Source: Gymnogyps californianus (lineage: Eukaryota > Chordata > Aves > Accipitriformes > Cathartidae). From it: DNA of 64,000 bases. A program made the position numbers and the translations under genes. Below, piece by piece: positions 23,441 to 35,300 of this stretch (position 1 is its first letter; every line of letters starts with the position of its first letter). The stretch spans positions 80,622,520 to 80,686,519 of the forward strand of contig NC_059471.1 of assembly GCF_018139145.2 (NCBI RefSeq). Reading direction: 5' to 3'. Below the pieces are notes generated by a model. That model was not told the DNA's origin. It made no database searches and saw only the letters and a program-made list of their open reading frames with translations.

Positions 23441-26400
23441 TAAAATCATCTTAAATTCAGCCTTAACCCCCTTAAGCCCCTTCCCCACAAAAAGAGGGGA
23501 TGTTTGAGAGAAGACAGGAAGATGTCTTTGGTTGGTTCATACTTTCTGGGAAAAATAGGTGAAGGTATGCTATCATCTGCTTCCTTCCAGTGGAATAAAG
23601 ATAAACACACTTAACCTTGGTAGACAGCACCAAGAAAACCCTGTTCTTAATTAAAAACAATTCCTCCCTCCTACCCCTCAATACCTAATATATTTGTCTG
23701 AATCAAGGGCTGTTTTGTCTTCAGAAGGAATGGCTTAAAGAAGTACTAGTAACTCTGTATTAACTGAAATGTAGAATGAGTTTAGATTGATATTTAGACG
23801 CTATCTAACTTTATTTGGGTTCTTTGTAGAACGATTTAAAAAAAAAAATTAAAAGAGTAGATGATGTTAATCTAACATCAAGACTGAAGTACCTGCAGTC
23901 CACAAAGCCTTCATACAGCTGCCTTGACATCTAAATATATAGGTGTCTGTGTTTTTCAGTAGCGAGGGATTTAAGTGCCTAAAATTCTACTTCTGCTCAG
24001 ACAGCACTGTTGGTTTGGCTTGTCTCCTGCCCAAGTCCTTCTGGGACCCTGAAATTAAGTGTTCCTGCTCATTAGTCGTTGTACAGGTCTCTTTAACGCC
24101 CATCATTGGAAGGGAGTTCAGCACAAAGCATAGCAGCCACAGCTATAGCACGCTAATCACAAAGACTGTGTAGGAACCAGGAAAGGAAATGTGGAAAACA
24201 TAGGGATTTGATTGTTGAGAATAAATCTGAAAATTGCCAGCGCAAGAGGCAAGCGCAGGAGGCCGAGTGGGAGAGTAAAGCAGTGGGAAAAACATTGGAA
24301 GGTGAAAAGCTGTGCGGAAGATCTAACAGATCTGTGAAGGGGACAGAAAGCTGGGAGACAATGCTGACATTAAAAGGAAAGCTAGTATATGAGAGCTGGA
24401 AGCTAATGGGAAATGGGATTCTGGTTGCAGGGAGGGAGCGATATATCGTATAATGAAGTTGATGAGAATGAAGCACTTACTGTAAAGAGGCAGGGAGGCA
24501 GGACTGAGATCAGAAATAGGAGACTGAGCCTGATGACAAAGAGTGTGATGGGGGTGGTGGCACATGTCCCCAGGATTGGCAATGGTACAGCTTGGATGAG
24601 AAGGAGAGGTGGCCAGGTTTTGAGGGAGACTCTGGGTGTCTGTATTGAGCAAGATGGAGCTTCTCCTTTTCAATGGTTACTCTCTTCAAAAGAGCTGGAA
24701 ATTAAACCAAGCTCAGAAAGCTGTCTTGAATAATGTTAGAGTTACAAAGAATAAGCGCTGCAAAGCTGGGAAGGTGAAGAATTAAGGTCGTCTAGAATAT
24801 GTTAACGGAGCTCCCTTGGACATACTCATTATGATATAGTTTTAAATTATATGATCTCAGATTTGTATGGTCTTTTCAACTGGACCAGAAGTGTACAAAG
24901 ACTGTGCAGGAAAGGAGACAGGTCTTTGAAAACTTGGTTTCATTTGTTGTAGAAACTTTAAGAAAGGTAGTGAATGGGGCAACATGTTACAAGAAAGGAA
25001 AGATGCGTCGCCTAGTTAAGGCAGATGAATACAACTTCCCCAGAAAATTAATTTAAAGTACTATATAAGGCTAGGTACTCTGATAAATTACTCTTAGGAA
25101 TCTCTGGTTAAGCACCGAAGTTTGTAATGCTCCTAATTCAAAAGTTTGATTCTTTAAGTTCACAGACTATGGGGATCATATGACGTACCTCACAGGGGAC
25201 TGTAATACAATCTGTTGTTATCCTGACAGCACCAAAGAGGATCTCTGTGTGAGAACTAGCATTTCTGTCCTCAGAGTGCTGTTCTGAAATGGCACAGAAT
25301 AACCTGCCGTAGATAAAGTGTAGAACTGTGCTGTGACCCTATGTAATTCAGTTAATGCGTAGATTTTCAGTACTCTCTTTTCTTCTAGCTAGTGTATTCA
25401 CTGAATGAGGTTGGGGTCCTGTGGAAAAAAATGGCACATCATCACCTAATAAAAAGCCAGTCAGACTAGATATGATGTGCAAAGAAAACTTAAAAACTAG
25501 GAAGCATAGTTACAGTCAGTTTTTTAATTTCCATTGACTTCTGGTAAAATCTTCTTTGAAAAACTGTACCTTGCTTACTTTTCCAATTATATATTTACTT
25601 GCATGATGGAGAAGATGAAAAGTAATTTTCTTTTGATCTGATGTAATTGTATTTTAGGGGAACTAATTCCATCTTACCTGGTTATATTCTGACCATGGTC
25701 AAAAGTAAGGCTGCGATTACTATTTAAAGAGACTAGTTTCAGTCGTCGTGTCATATCATATGCATTGCTTTTCTACTCTGTTATTGTTAGATGGGCTGCT
25801 CTAAATTAGATGGTCTATTTCTGGAAAATTTGAATATGTGCAGGTGGACTTTTGTGTCAGCAAAGCCACACTTATTTAATTGGAGCTCCATATGTCTGCA
25901 AAAATTGATTCCATATGGTTGAATAGCACATTTTGAAAATGTTTCTTTAATTCATACTAGTGCCAGGAGAAAGTAGAATAACTTTATTTTTTGAGCTCCT
26001 CCTTAACTAAGTGACAGTGCACCTGTACACAAACCTTCTTTCAATTTTTAAAGTGGTAATTGAATATGTAGTATTTTCTTGTCACATGTTTACAGTTTTA
26101 AGGTAGCTTAAATCTGCAGCTAACAAAGCCTTAACTGTGTTGCTGTCTGTTTGTACTCCTAAAAACAAGTGATGAAATATACCTAAATCATGCAATCCCA
26201 CCTTCTACTAGGTTGAATTTACATGAGGTTTCTCACAGAAAACTCTTTCATTTATGGTTGTGCTGAGTCTAAAAAAAAATATATATGTAAATCTGGTCAA
26301 ATAAAACCCAAGTCTTTTTGCAGGGGAAAAAAGCTTAGAGTTTGCTTCTGGTTAAGCAAATTGATGGGAAATAATTCTGTTAGAGAAGCTGGAGATCTGA

Positions 26401-29400
26401 ATTTTTAAATTGCTGACAATTTGGGGCCGTAAGAGTTGATATAGTCAAGAGATGAACTTACAAGGAGTTATGTAAATTGGTTTTTTCTTTGTTTTTTATT
26501 GTACACAGGTACCTAAGGATAAAACTGGCCTGAAGGGAAAATCTGGGGGAAACTGGGGAGCTTGACTGTTCTTGCACCTGAGTAAGTGAATGCTTAGCTG
26601 GAAATAAGCGTTACAAAATGTTAAAACTGTTAAATATTTTTCAGCATCTCCATGCCGAATTGCAGTCTGTAACTTGAGACAATACCTTGGCTTTTGAATT
26701 GAAAAAGACTAGAAGTACTAAGGATAGCTAAAGGGAATGTTGTATAGAGCCTTCAGTGCTTTGCAGTAGGTTTGCTTTTTATTGCCACCCTTAAAGCCTC
26801 AATAAAATTAAACGTAGATTATATGCAGGATTTCTTGGTGTTTTGGTGTTTTGCCTTTTCAGTTATTTTCTTGAGACTTAATTTCTGAGTTTGAATGACC
26901 TCTTTGTTTCTTAAACTCGATCTTGCTGGTTTGTGATCATAAGAAGGCACTGACATTCAGCAAGAAGTCCTAAGAAGAGGCCAGGTTAAGTATGAGGTCA
27001 ACAGGATGAAGGCTGAGAAGACAACCTCGTCGTGGCTTAATACGGTTGTCTTGGAAAGGGTGAACGCTCATTTCACATTGTTGGAGACAAAAGCTATTGT
27101 CTCAGTTGGATTTGCTTCCATTAAAATAGGACAGGGACAGCTTTTCTTCATCAGCTTTGACGGGGCATGTGGCAGACATTCCTAGGCATCTGAAGGTCCC
27201 CAGTCCCAAACCCAGCCTACACAGGTTTCTGAAAAGGCGGGAAGAATATTTTTCAGTTATCTACCTAGCTTTCTTTCCTGGCAATCCAAGCATTATTCTG
27301 GTTACAACAAATAATTTTACATGTCAAAAAGGTACTTTGTTGTATTATTGAACATATTTATTCATACATGTTCATATATGAAATGCATGTAATATTAATG
27401 AGCAGATAAGTATAGTATAGCACGAAACTTCTTTCTACGGGTAACATATTTTTAATAATGGGCAAGTTAATTGAGTTTTCTGAAACAATTGCCAGAGCTG
27501 GAGCCTTTCTTCCTGCTGGCATTCATCATGCTAAAATAATTATGTTTAGTTTTGGAAGGCTTCAGTAAGTTGAATATCCTTACTGGTATCTACATTAAAT
27601 TTTAGAAACTCTACTTATCAGCTGAGAGTCTCTCGATTTAATCTGGTCTAAACTTGTTATCGGTGCATTTTATTCCAGATCTGTGCTGTGGTTTAATCAT
27701 ATTCTTGTACTGAATGCATGAACTTATAAATTGATATCTGTCATGTCACTGCGTAAAAAAGTATATTTCATTTTGCCATAGTATTTACTGTGTTTATCTC
27801 TTTGCGATAGAGTAGTAGACAAAAAAGTATCTCATTGCTTTTGATATTAAAGAGAATTAAATATGTAACTTAAAAATATGCCAGGCTTTGTGAGTTATAC
27901 ACACATAAGACTTTTAATTCATTCAGAAATGCATTGTGGCAGCATTTAGCATTATCATTCTTTGATTTGTAAGTTAGGTAGTGAATCACAAATAATGCCT
28001 GAGACTGTATTATAAGTAACTGGTTGCTTTCCTGTGCATTTGTAGTTCTCATTGAAGTTCTGGTTCCTGCAAATATCATGCCTTGTCATACTTGCACTCT
28101 TTGTGCATGGTTTTAGGAATTAGTTCTGTGCACTAGTGAACAGGTGTAAGGTTTATTAAAGGAGAGAAGTTCAGTATTCTTAAATGATCATGGCATGTTT
28201 TAAAATCAAAATTGGCTCAACAGCTCTGTTTTAAATTCAGGAGGGACCTTTGAGAGAGGTTTTTGCCTTGTTTCTTTTAACTTCTATACTAACACGCAGC
28301 AAATGTTTTCATTTATTTCCTGTGTTATCAGTCCTACTCTGCATATTTTAGTCTATTGCTTTTGACAGTGACGAAAGACAGGTATTTCCTGACCATTTGT
28401 ATTTTGGGTGCTACATAAGCTCAGCTGTTCATTTCGGGAATATTTTCTTGTCCTGTCTTGTTCCCGTTTCCTCATTGGGAAGGCAGCACTAGAAATTCCA
28501 GGTGCAATGGCAATCTTTTTGGAATTACAGTTTAAATTTTGTGCTTGTGTACATGAGACAGGAGCTTGCCCATACAAAAGGAAGGTGGTCATTCTGCTGG
28601 GCTTGAGGATTTGTAGGTGTAGTGACTTCTGCCTTGACAAAGATATCATGTCAGTGTTGTGTTACTTTTTACTTGAAAATTGTCCTAATTGTTCTTTGAG
28701 GAAGGCAGGAGTCAAGAACTATTGAACTAAGAGACGGGGATAATCCAATTAAATTGTATAGTCTATTCCTTTATGAATATAGGATTGATCCGTACTCTAA
28801 TTTAGGTGTTTTATCCAGTTTATTATTTGCCAGTTATTGTAGTTACTGCATCACCTACAGATTTTCTCATTCAGACTTGAAATTGAGTGCCCTGGGGCAA
28901 GATTTTCTCAGTTAAGCATGGAAATGAACTGGCCTTGTTTTTGAGAGTGTCCTGCGTGTAGCAGTTCTTGTGCTTGGTGTTCTGGAAAGATCAACGGGTT
29001 TGTGCAAATCTACATCTGGGTTTGAAGCAAGATAAAACGTATCCGTAACACGACCCTCTGTGTACTGCATTATGTTCTTTTTCAGGGATCGGTAGGTAAT
29101 AGTCTGTACCGTATTTAGAGGCTGAAGTGAAGCCAACTGGTACTGTTGCTACAGCCAGTTGATACTGTAGGATGAAGCTCTTCAACTTCTTTTAGCAGTT
29201 AATTTCAGGGAGATTGTTATTATTTTTGTAAATCATAGTGTATGGTTTCTGACAGTTTTTAAAGATATCTTACGCTCTGCTCTTCGTAGCCTAGAAGTCT
29301 CTGGGGATTTAAAACTCTTTACAGGACCTCTCTCACAGAGATCAATTAAATTTCTAATTAGAGTTGTATCAACTTAGCATCTACTGAAATCCTAAAAAAG

Positions 29401-31959
29401 TTGATGTTTGATGAGACAATTTTAGAAGTTTTTTTAATCCTATGAGAAATTTTTGGTTGAGGTTTTTTGGGTTTTTATATTTTTGAAAGGGGTTCTTTGT
29501 TGTTCAGAAAGTGGTGTTTAAGTAATGGAAAGCTCCAGTAGCTGAAATTTTAATAAAAAAAACCAAAACAAATTTATTTAAACAATTTTATTTATTAAAA
29601 TAGTTTGTTCTCAGACAGCTAACAGAACTGTAGTTGCAACCCTCCCCCACGCTTTCTGTCTTTGAAAGACAACTTATTTTGATCAGACCTAAAATGTTGA
29701 TGAAATTATATCTCCCTGTTTTGCCTGAAGCCAAGTGTCACAGCCTTTCATTGGTGTTTGGAAAGTTGTATATCACTAAATTTGAAAGGTACCAAAGTCC
29801 TGTGGTTGGCCTCACCATTAAAATATATAGACACTTCTGCTTTATGAGGCTGTAAACCAGATAATTCATCACTAGTGTGGATCTGGAGGTAGACGTGGGC
29901 TTTTAAAGAACAATATGTTATATTACAAATTCCTTTGGAGGGGGAGTGTTTGTTTTTAGGGATTCCTGGAGAGTGGAAGCCTATTATGGTGGTATTGTCC
30001 GTGTAATAAATCATGTACTTTGCCTAGGTTGTTGGGTTTTTTTTCTTCTTAAAGGTCTAAGACCATTCAAACATTCTATTATGATAAGAATAACAAGTAG
30101 TAACCTCTCTGCAAACACAGAAGGGGGAAAACATTTTTTTTTTTTTAAAAGTGTAATATTCTCACTATCTATATAAATAAATGACAGTGTGTCACGCAAT
30201 TCATGTGAACAGCGATGCAGCTGTATTGCTGTTGTCTGCCCAAATAACAAGAAATGAGAAGGAAAGAGAGGATGACAAGGGGGATATGTATTGGAGATTG
30301 GCATTGTGGTATGAATGAATTGACACTGTGGTTTTATTGGGGGGGGGAATGACGACTCATTACAGGAGGCTTCATCTGTTTGCTGCTCTTTGATATTTAG
30401 AAAGCATCTTTAGTGATCCTTTTTGCAAACCAGCTCATGCAGTAACTGGCAAAACAGAAGCAATTAGTGGTGTAATCTCAAAGGGAATCTCAAGCTTCAC
30501 TTTAAGTGCAATGATTAAATCCACTAAAATGATAACCATTGCTGCCAAGAACTCCTGTAATTGGTCACTAATGTATTTTGTTGTAGCAGTCGATAACTAC
30601 TGGATTTCGTGCATGTAATTAGTAATGCATACATGTTTGGTCAGTAAAACTGAAAATCCTAATAACCGAGGCTAGAGGGGGTGGGAAGGAACACAGAGCT
30701 GGAGAACTGAAATAGTGCTCTGTTGATAGTACCTAACTAGAACTGTATGCTTCAATAAAACAAGTGTCCTACTGTGCTGGAATACAAATGGGCTGTCTGT
30801 GGCAGGATATAGCAAAGACGTTTGGCAGAGAGGGATTTGAAAGCTTCTGGCATAATGTAATTGAATTGGCCATTTCTTTAAAGATACAGCAAATTGTTTG
30901 CTGCAGCATTCATCATCATAAGGAAGGTCAGACAGCTTGCCAAACATATGATATTCCTAATGAAAAGTAAAACGGTGATGCTTATATTTAAACACAAATC
31001 ATGTTATCATATTTGTAAAAGTTGTGGAAATGAATGGCAATATTTTTGGTGGCGCTGAGGCATTAGTAATCTAAGTAAGACTGTAATTTAAGCGGGGGAA
31101 AGCGTATAGTCAGGGAAAAGACCCCCAAGGGAATTCAGCTAGTGAGCAACATATGATCCCCCTGACTTGAGAGGATAGTAGGTGTTTTGGCAGGAGTATT
31201 GCTGACTCTCTCTTCTGATCACTTAAGGGAAGATAAGCTTGTATGATCCTATTTTTTCCCTTTTAAGAAAACAAAGGGAAAAATAACAAAGAAGGACTTA
31301 AGGAAGTCTTTAAAAAGAGACAAAATCTAAACTGAAGCATTGCGGGGTTTTGTTAGTCAGCTATGCTGTGACAGAATAAGATGATGCAACAACCTGTAGC
31401 ATATCTGAAATGTATGAAATGCTCAGTATTGGTATACTGGGAAACCCCTCTCGAGTCACATCCAGAATGCTGAACATAAATTGCATGATGACAGGGGCTT
31501 TGGGCCACACAGTGATGCCTCTGCAAATGAGTAGCTGTTAGCTTTTAGGTTCTAACACATTCAGGAGACTGGCATTTTGATTTCTTGCACCACTGCACCA
31601 CTGATAGGGTTGGAAATGGGAATCAAAATAATTAGATTGGATATATAGATCCCAGCAAACCAGCCAAGAAAGCGGCTGGGCTGGGGAGGGCCGCTCTGAA
31701 TTCTAAAATGTGCCGGCGCTTTTTTTATGAGAGGGCGAGGACAGAAGGAGTAAACTAGAGTGCAGATGCTCGCCATTTATATTCAAAACATGTAATAAAA
31801 TAATTGAATATATGCTTCCTCCTATTAAAGCCTGTTAAAATCAGTAATAAAGTACATTAGTGTTACATTAAAAAGGGAGCACAAATTTTCAGGTAATATG
31901 TCTTAGTTACAGTATGCATAGTGTACAGATAGGCAGGCTGCTAAGTGGTCCGTTACATC
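23441..31959. other. No gene recognised; purine-skewed block and possible enhancer
   Basis: 24,160-24,730 is markedly G+A-rich on the plus strand, with two overlapping plus frames (81 and 106 codons) and two minus frames (107 and 116 codons), none with a known domain. 26,509-26,581 is flanked by good splice signals. 30,420-30,660 is a possible conserved noncoding element. A run of nine G lies at 30,339-30,347. The rest is featureless. Confidence 0.5.
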
Positions 31960-32355
31960 ATCCAAGGCATTCCTCCTTGCTGATACAGGACTGTTCCCAT
32001 CAGTGCATTTTCTGTTATGTTGTCCAGCAGTAGCTTTGCAGTATTCCCTCTGGCAGTTTTTTTCGCAGGCCAACAGTTGTTCCCCTCCAAAAAGCCTTTC
32101 CTGCTAGTCACTCAATATTTTCCATTTTAAAAAACCCCCATCTTTCCATTTACTCCTTCTTGAGTTTCCATATCTGATAGAAAATGTCTTCCTTTTTCTG
32201 CTATGCAGATTCCTCCTTTAGATATTTGTAAACTATTACCCCATTTTCTCTTTGCCCTACTTTGCCATTTTTCACCTGTGCAAATTTATCTCTCAGTCTT
32301 TACTCAAAAGTCAGTTCTTCAAGTTTTTGCTTTTTAGAGACCCCCTTCATTTAAC
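31960..32355 (-). mobile_element. Ancient degraded CR1-like LINE, antisense
   Basis: Read on the plus strand, this follows the order of old sauropsid CR1 elements in reverse complement. There is a 'GATACAGGACTGTTCCCA' block near 31,980, a 'TCCAGCAGTAGCTTTG' block, an 'AAGCCTTTCCTG' block near 32,090, then 'TTTAGATATTTGTAAACT' near 32,220, 'TCTCAGTCTTTACTC' and finally 'TTTTTAGAGACCCCC' near 32,340. Each block resembles, with many changes, the 3' UTR and ORF2 end of the ancient CR1 consensus I recall from turtles and crocodilians. It is strongly diverged and carries no frame. A repeat-masking search would settle the call and the ends. Confidence 0.6.
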
Positions 32356-35300
32356 CAGGAGATTCAGGAGTCTAGGTCCTCCTAAATTGATAGAGGATCT
32401 ATGTTTTTTCTGTTAGCACGATTTCCGATGCTTTTCTTTTTTTAAATTCTAGTATGTAGCTTGCCTGCCCATAATATCTCCTACTTCATTTATGGCTCAC
32501 TGCACTTTTCCCCTTCCTTCCCTTCCTTCTTTATTACTAATTTTTTTTTTTTTGTACCAAACTTGTTATATCTTGCATTTTCCCAAGTAATCTCTCTTTG
32601 TTACTTTCCATTTGTATTTCTGTGTTTCCTTTTCATTGCATTAAATCCCAAGTCCTTCTTGTCTCTGCAACTTCTAATCTATCTAGTCAATGTTAAGCAT
32701 CTGTCCAAAATAGCCTAGTGGTTTGTGTGCACATCTGTGATGAGGAAAGCAGTGGATGCAGTATCTCCTGTGCTTTGAAGCCAGATGTACAGGGCTGTGT
32801 CTCTGCTAATACTATATGATAGTAACACATGCTTAAGTATTTGCCTACTTTTGCAGAAGCCTGTCCTGCGTCCTGTCCCTAAAACACTGGCTGAATTTCT
32901 AAGCAAATCCAGCAGTTATTGGCTCCAGTTGCAGTCACTGGAAGAAGCTATGTTGAACTCTTTCTGAACATCCTCGTTCTGAACTAAATACCAGCATTTT
33001 TATCCTGTTTCCCTACTCCAGATCTCCAGGCTATTTTAGATGTTAGTTTTCTTATTGTGCTCTTCAGTTCATTATTTCACGTTACACTACTCAATGGTAA
33101 AGATAGTGATGAGGAATAGCAAAGTGATGTCTTTTTGTTTTGATCTGTGCAAGCCCATAATATCTAAAGCTCCTTCAGAAGTTGTCATTTGTGTATCTTG
33201 AGGTGCACTGCGGCCATACTGTACAGCTTGCACATAAGTCTACCATTCAGTGATACGATGTTTTGATGTAGAATTAGAAGACTAACAAATAAAAAGTGTA
33301 TTTACTATCCATATGGAATGGATGATATTTACTAGTATGGAGGTGCAGTGGAGGTGCAATATGAAGCAGCACTACTCATACCTGAAGCTCAAAGTGTTTG
33401 GACCTATTGGGGAGAGAGTTTGGGAGTTCTGGAGGAGCTCATCTTTCTGGTAGGAAACTGATAAAATCCAATCCGTTTTGTCAAGTAGAGACTGGAATTG
33501 TGATTTGGTCATCATCTGGTAATGAGTGTGTGAAGATTTATGATATGAGAAGGGTCTTTTGTTTGGAAGTTATGGAAATAAAAAGATGCATTGGAAATAA
33601 GCTAAAGGTAGAAGAATTCAAACAGGAAACAGATTTTGTTATTCCCCCAATATTCATAGCTATTTGAAAGCTGGAAAATTGTTGCAATTGAGATAAGGAA
33701 TTGTCCATTAGCTGAAATTTTTACATCCTATTCAGATTAATTTCTAAAATACAGATTTCTTTCAATGTTTCAAGGTTATGTGTAATGCAAGAATTGCATG
33801 TTTGAGTTTCAAAACTTGTGTTATTGAGGAAACCCAGTTATATAATGTACTGGTCTCTTTTTGTCTTCATGCTTATGAAGGTCTTCAGTTAAGGTTAGGA
33901 CTTTCATACATGCAGATTATTTAGCTGAGATGATGGTCATATGTTTCTGGAGGACAGTTGCAACACAGTAGTTACTGTGCAAGAAACTGAAAAAATAGTT
34001 CAGTAGTTTGTCCTGCTCCAAAAGTTACCCCTATGATGCCTTCTGCCCAGTGCTGCTGTTATGGCAGATAAAACAGACAGCCCACTTAGGAGCCCAGTAA
34101 GGACAGACCGATGTTTGAAGTTTACTTGAATGCTTGGCACTGATGTTTTATGTAGAGAATTTGGAAAAAAATGTTATTTTGTTTTTTAATAATTTTTTCC
34201 TTGACCTTTATTGGCAGTGAAATTGGCTGGCAGTATCACAGCCAGTCTAAATGCAACATTTTATTTATGGCCGTAATTTTATAGAAGAACAAATGGAGTT
34301 TGGGAGAAAAGAAGAAATGAAACCATCTTAGCTTTTTTAGATTAATAACTTGCTGAATGTGAATGAATGCAAATGCCACTGACTTGAACAAAGAGATCAA
34401 ATTAAATACCTTGCACAGGTTCCATAATGTCTGTCTAAGAGGACTGCAACACTGGATCCCCCATGTTTTGACTACTGCCATTCAGTCAACAGTATAGCAG
34501 TGTATTTTACACAGGCTGTAAAAACAAGGCAGTGTGTTACACAGGTAATATTTTCTGTACCTCTTAAGACTGTTAAACGCTATTAAATATTTCCCATTCC
34601 AATGTATAAATAACCTTCTATGATATGAATTCTAGGTAATGGAAGCACCTTACATATTTCAGCACCACACTACAGTATTTGTTTTGTTTCGGAGACATGC
34701 AGATGGCTTTAATCTTCTATTTTAAGTTATTAAAATCATATGATATAAACAGCAGGATGTGCCACATAGCTAACTTGATTGTGCTGTAACTCAGAACAAA
34801 CTGGGCTGTTTCTTCCTTGTCAGGAAGACTCTTCTGTGCTTGTTGTTGTCTTATCCTTGGTTACTGGAACCATGTTTATGTCCTTCTTCTACAATAATCT
34901 TCACAACTAATTATGTTCAGTGAGTATCTCACCCCTTGCAACTTTTCACTGCCAGTGCACATTATATGGGATGACTTCTTTTGCTGTACAAGTAATGAAC
35001 TCAGCTCTTCATTATTCTGTGTTGACTTTGCTTTTGAAGGCCATCTGAAAATAGGTAAAAGAATATTCAAATTCTTTTGCTTTTTCTGATCTCTTATGCC
35101 AACACTTAGAAACATGGTGAGTGGTCTCCTCTTGTGAGATAGTATACAATCAAGGAAATTTTTAGATTCTTTCTAAACTGGTGGAGTTTCATTTACACAC
35201 AAACTTAGCTGTAAAGAGATCCATATAGTTAGTTACTTTAAAAAAAAAATATCATGGCTGTATAGGACTCAATTTTACCAAAGGATGTGGAAAATGTTTT

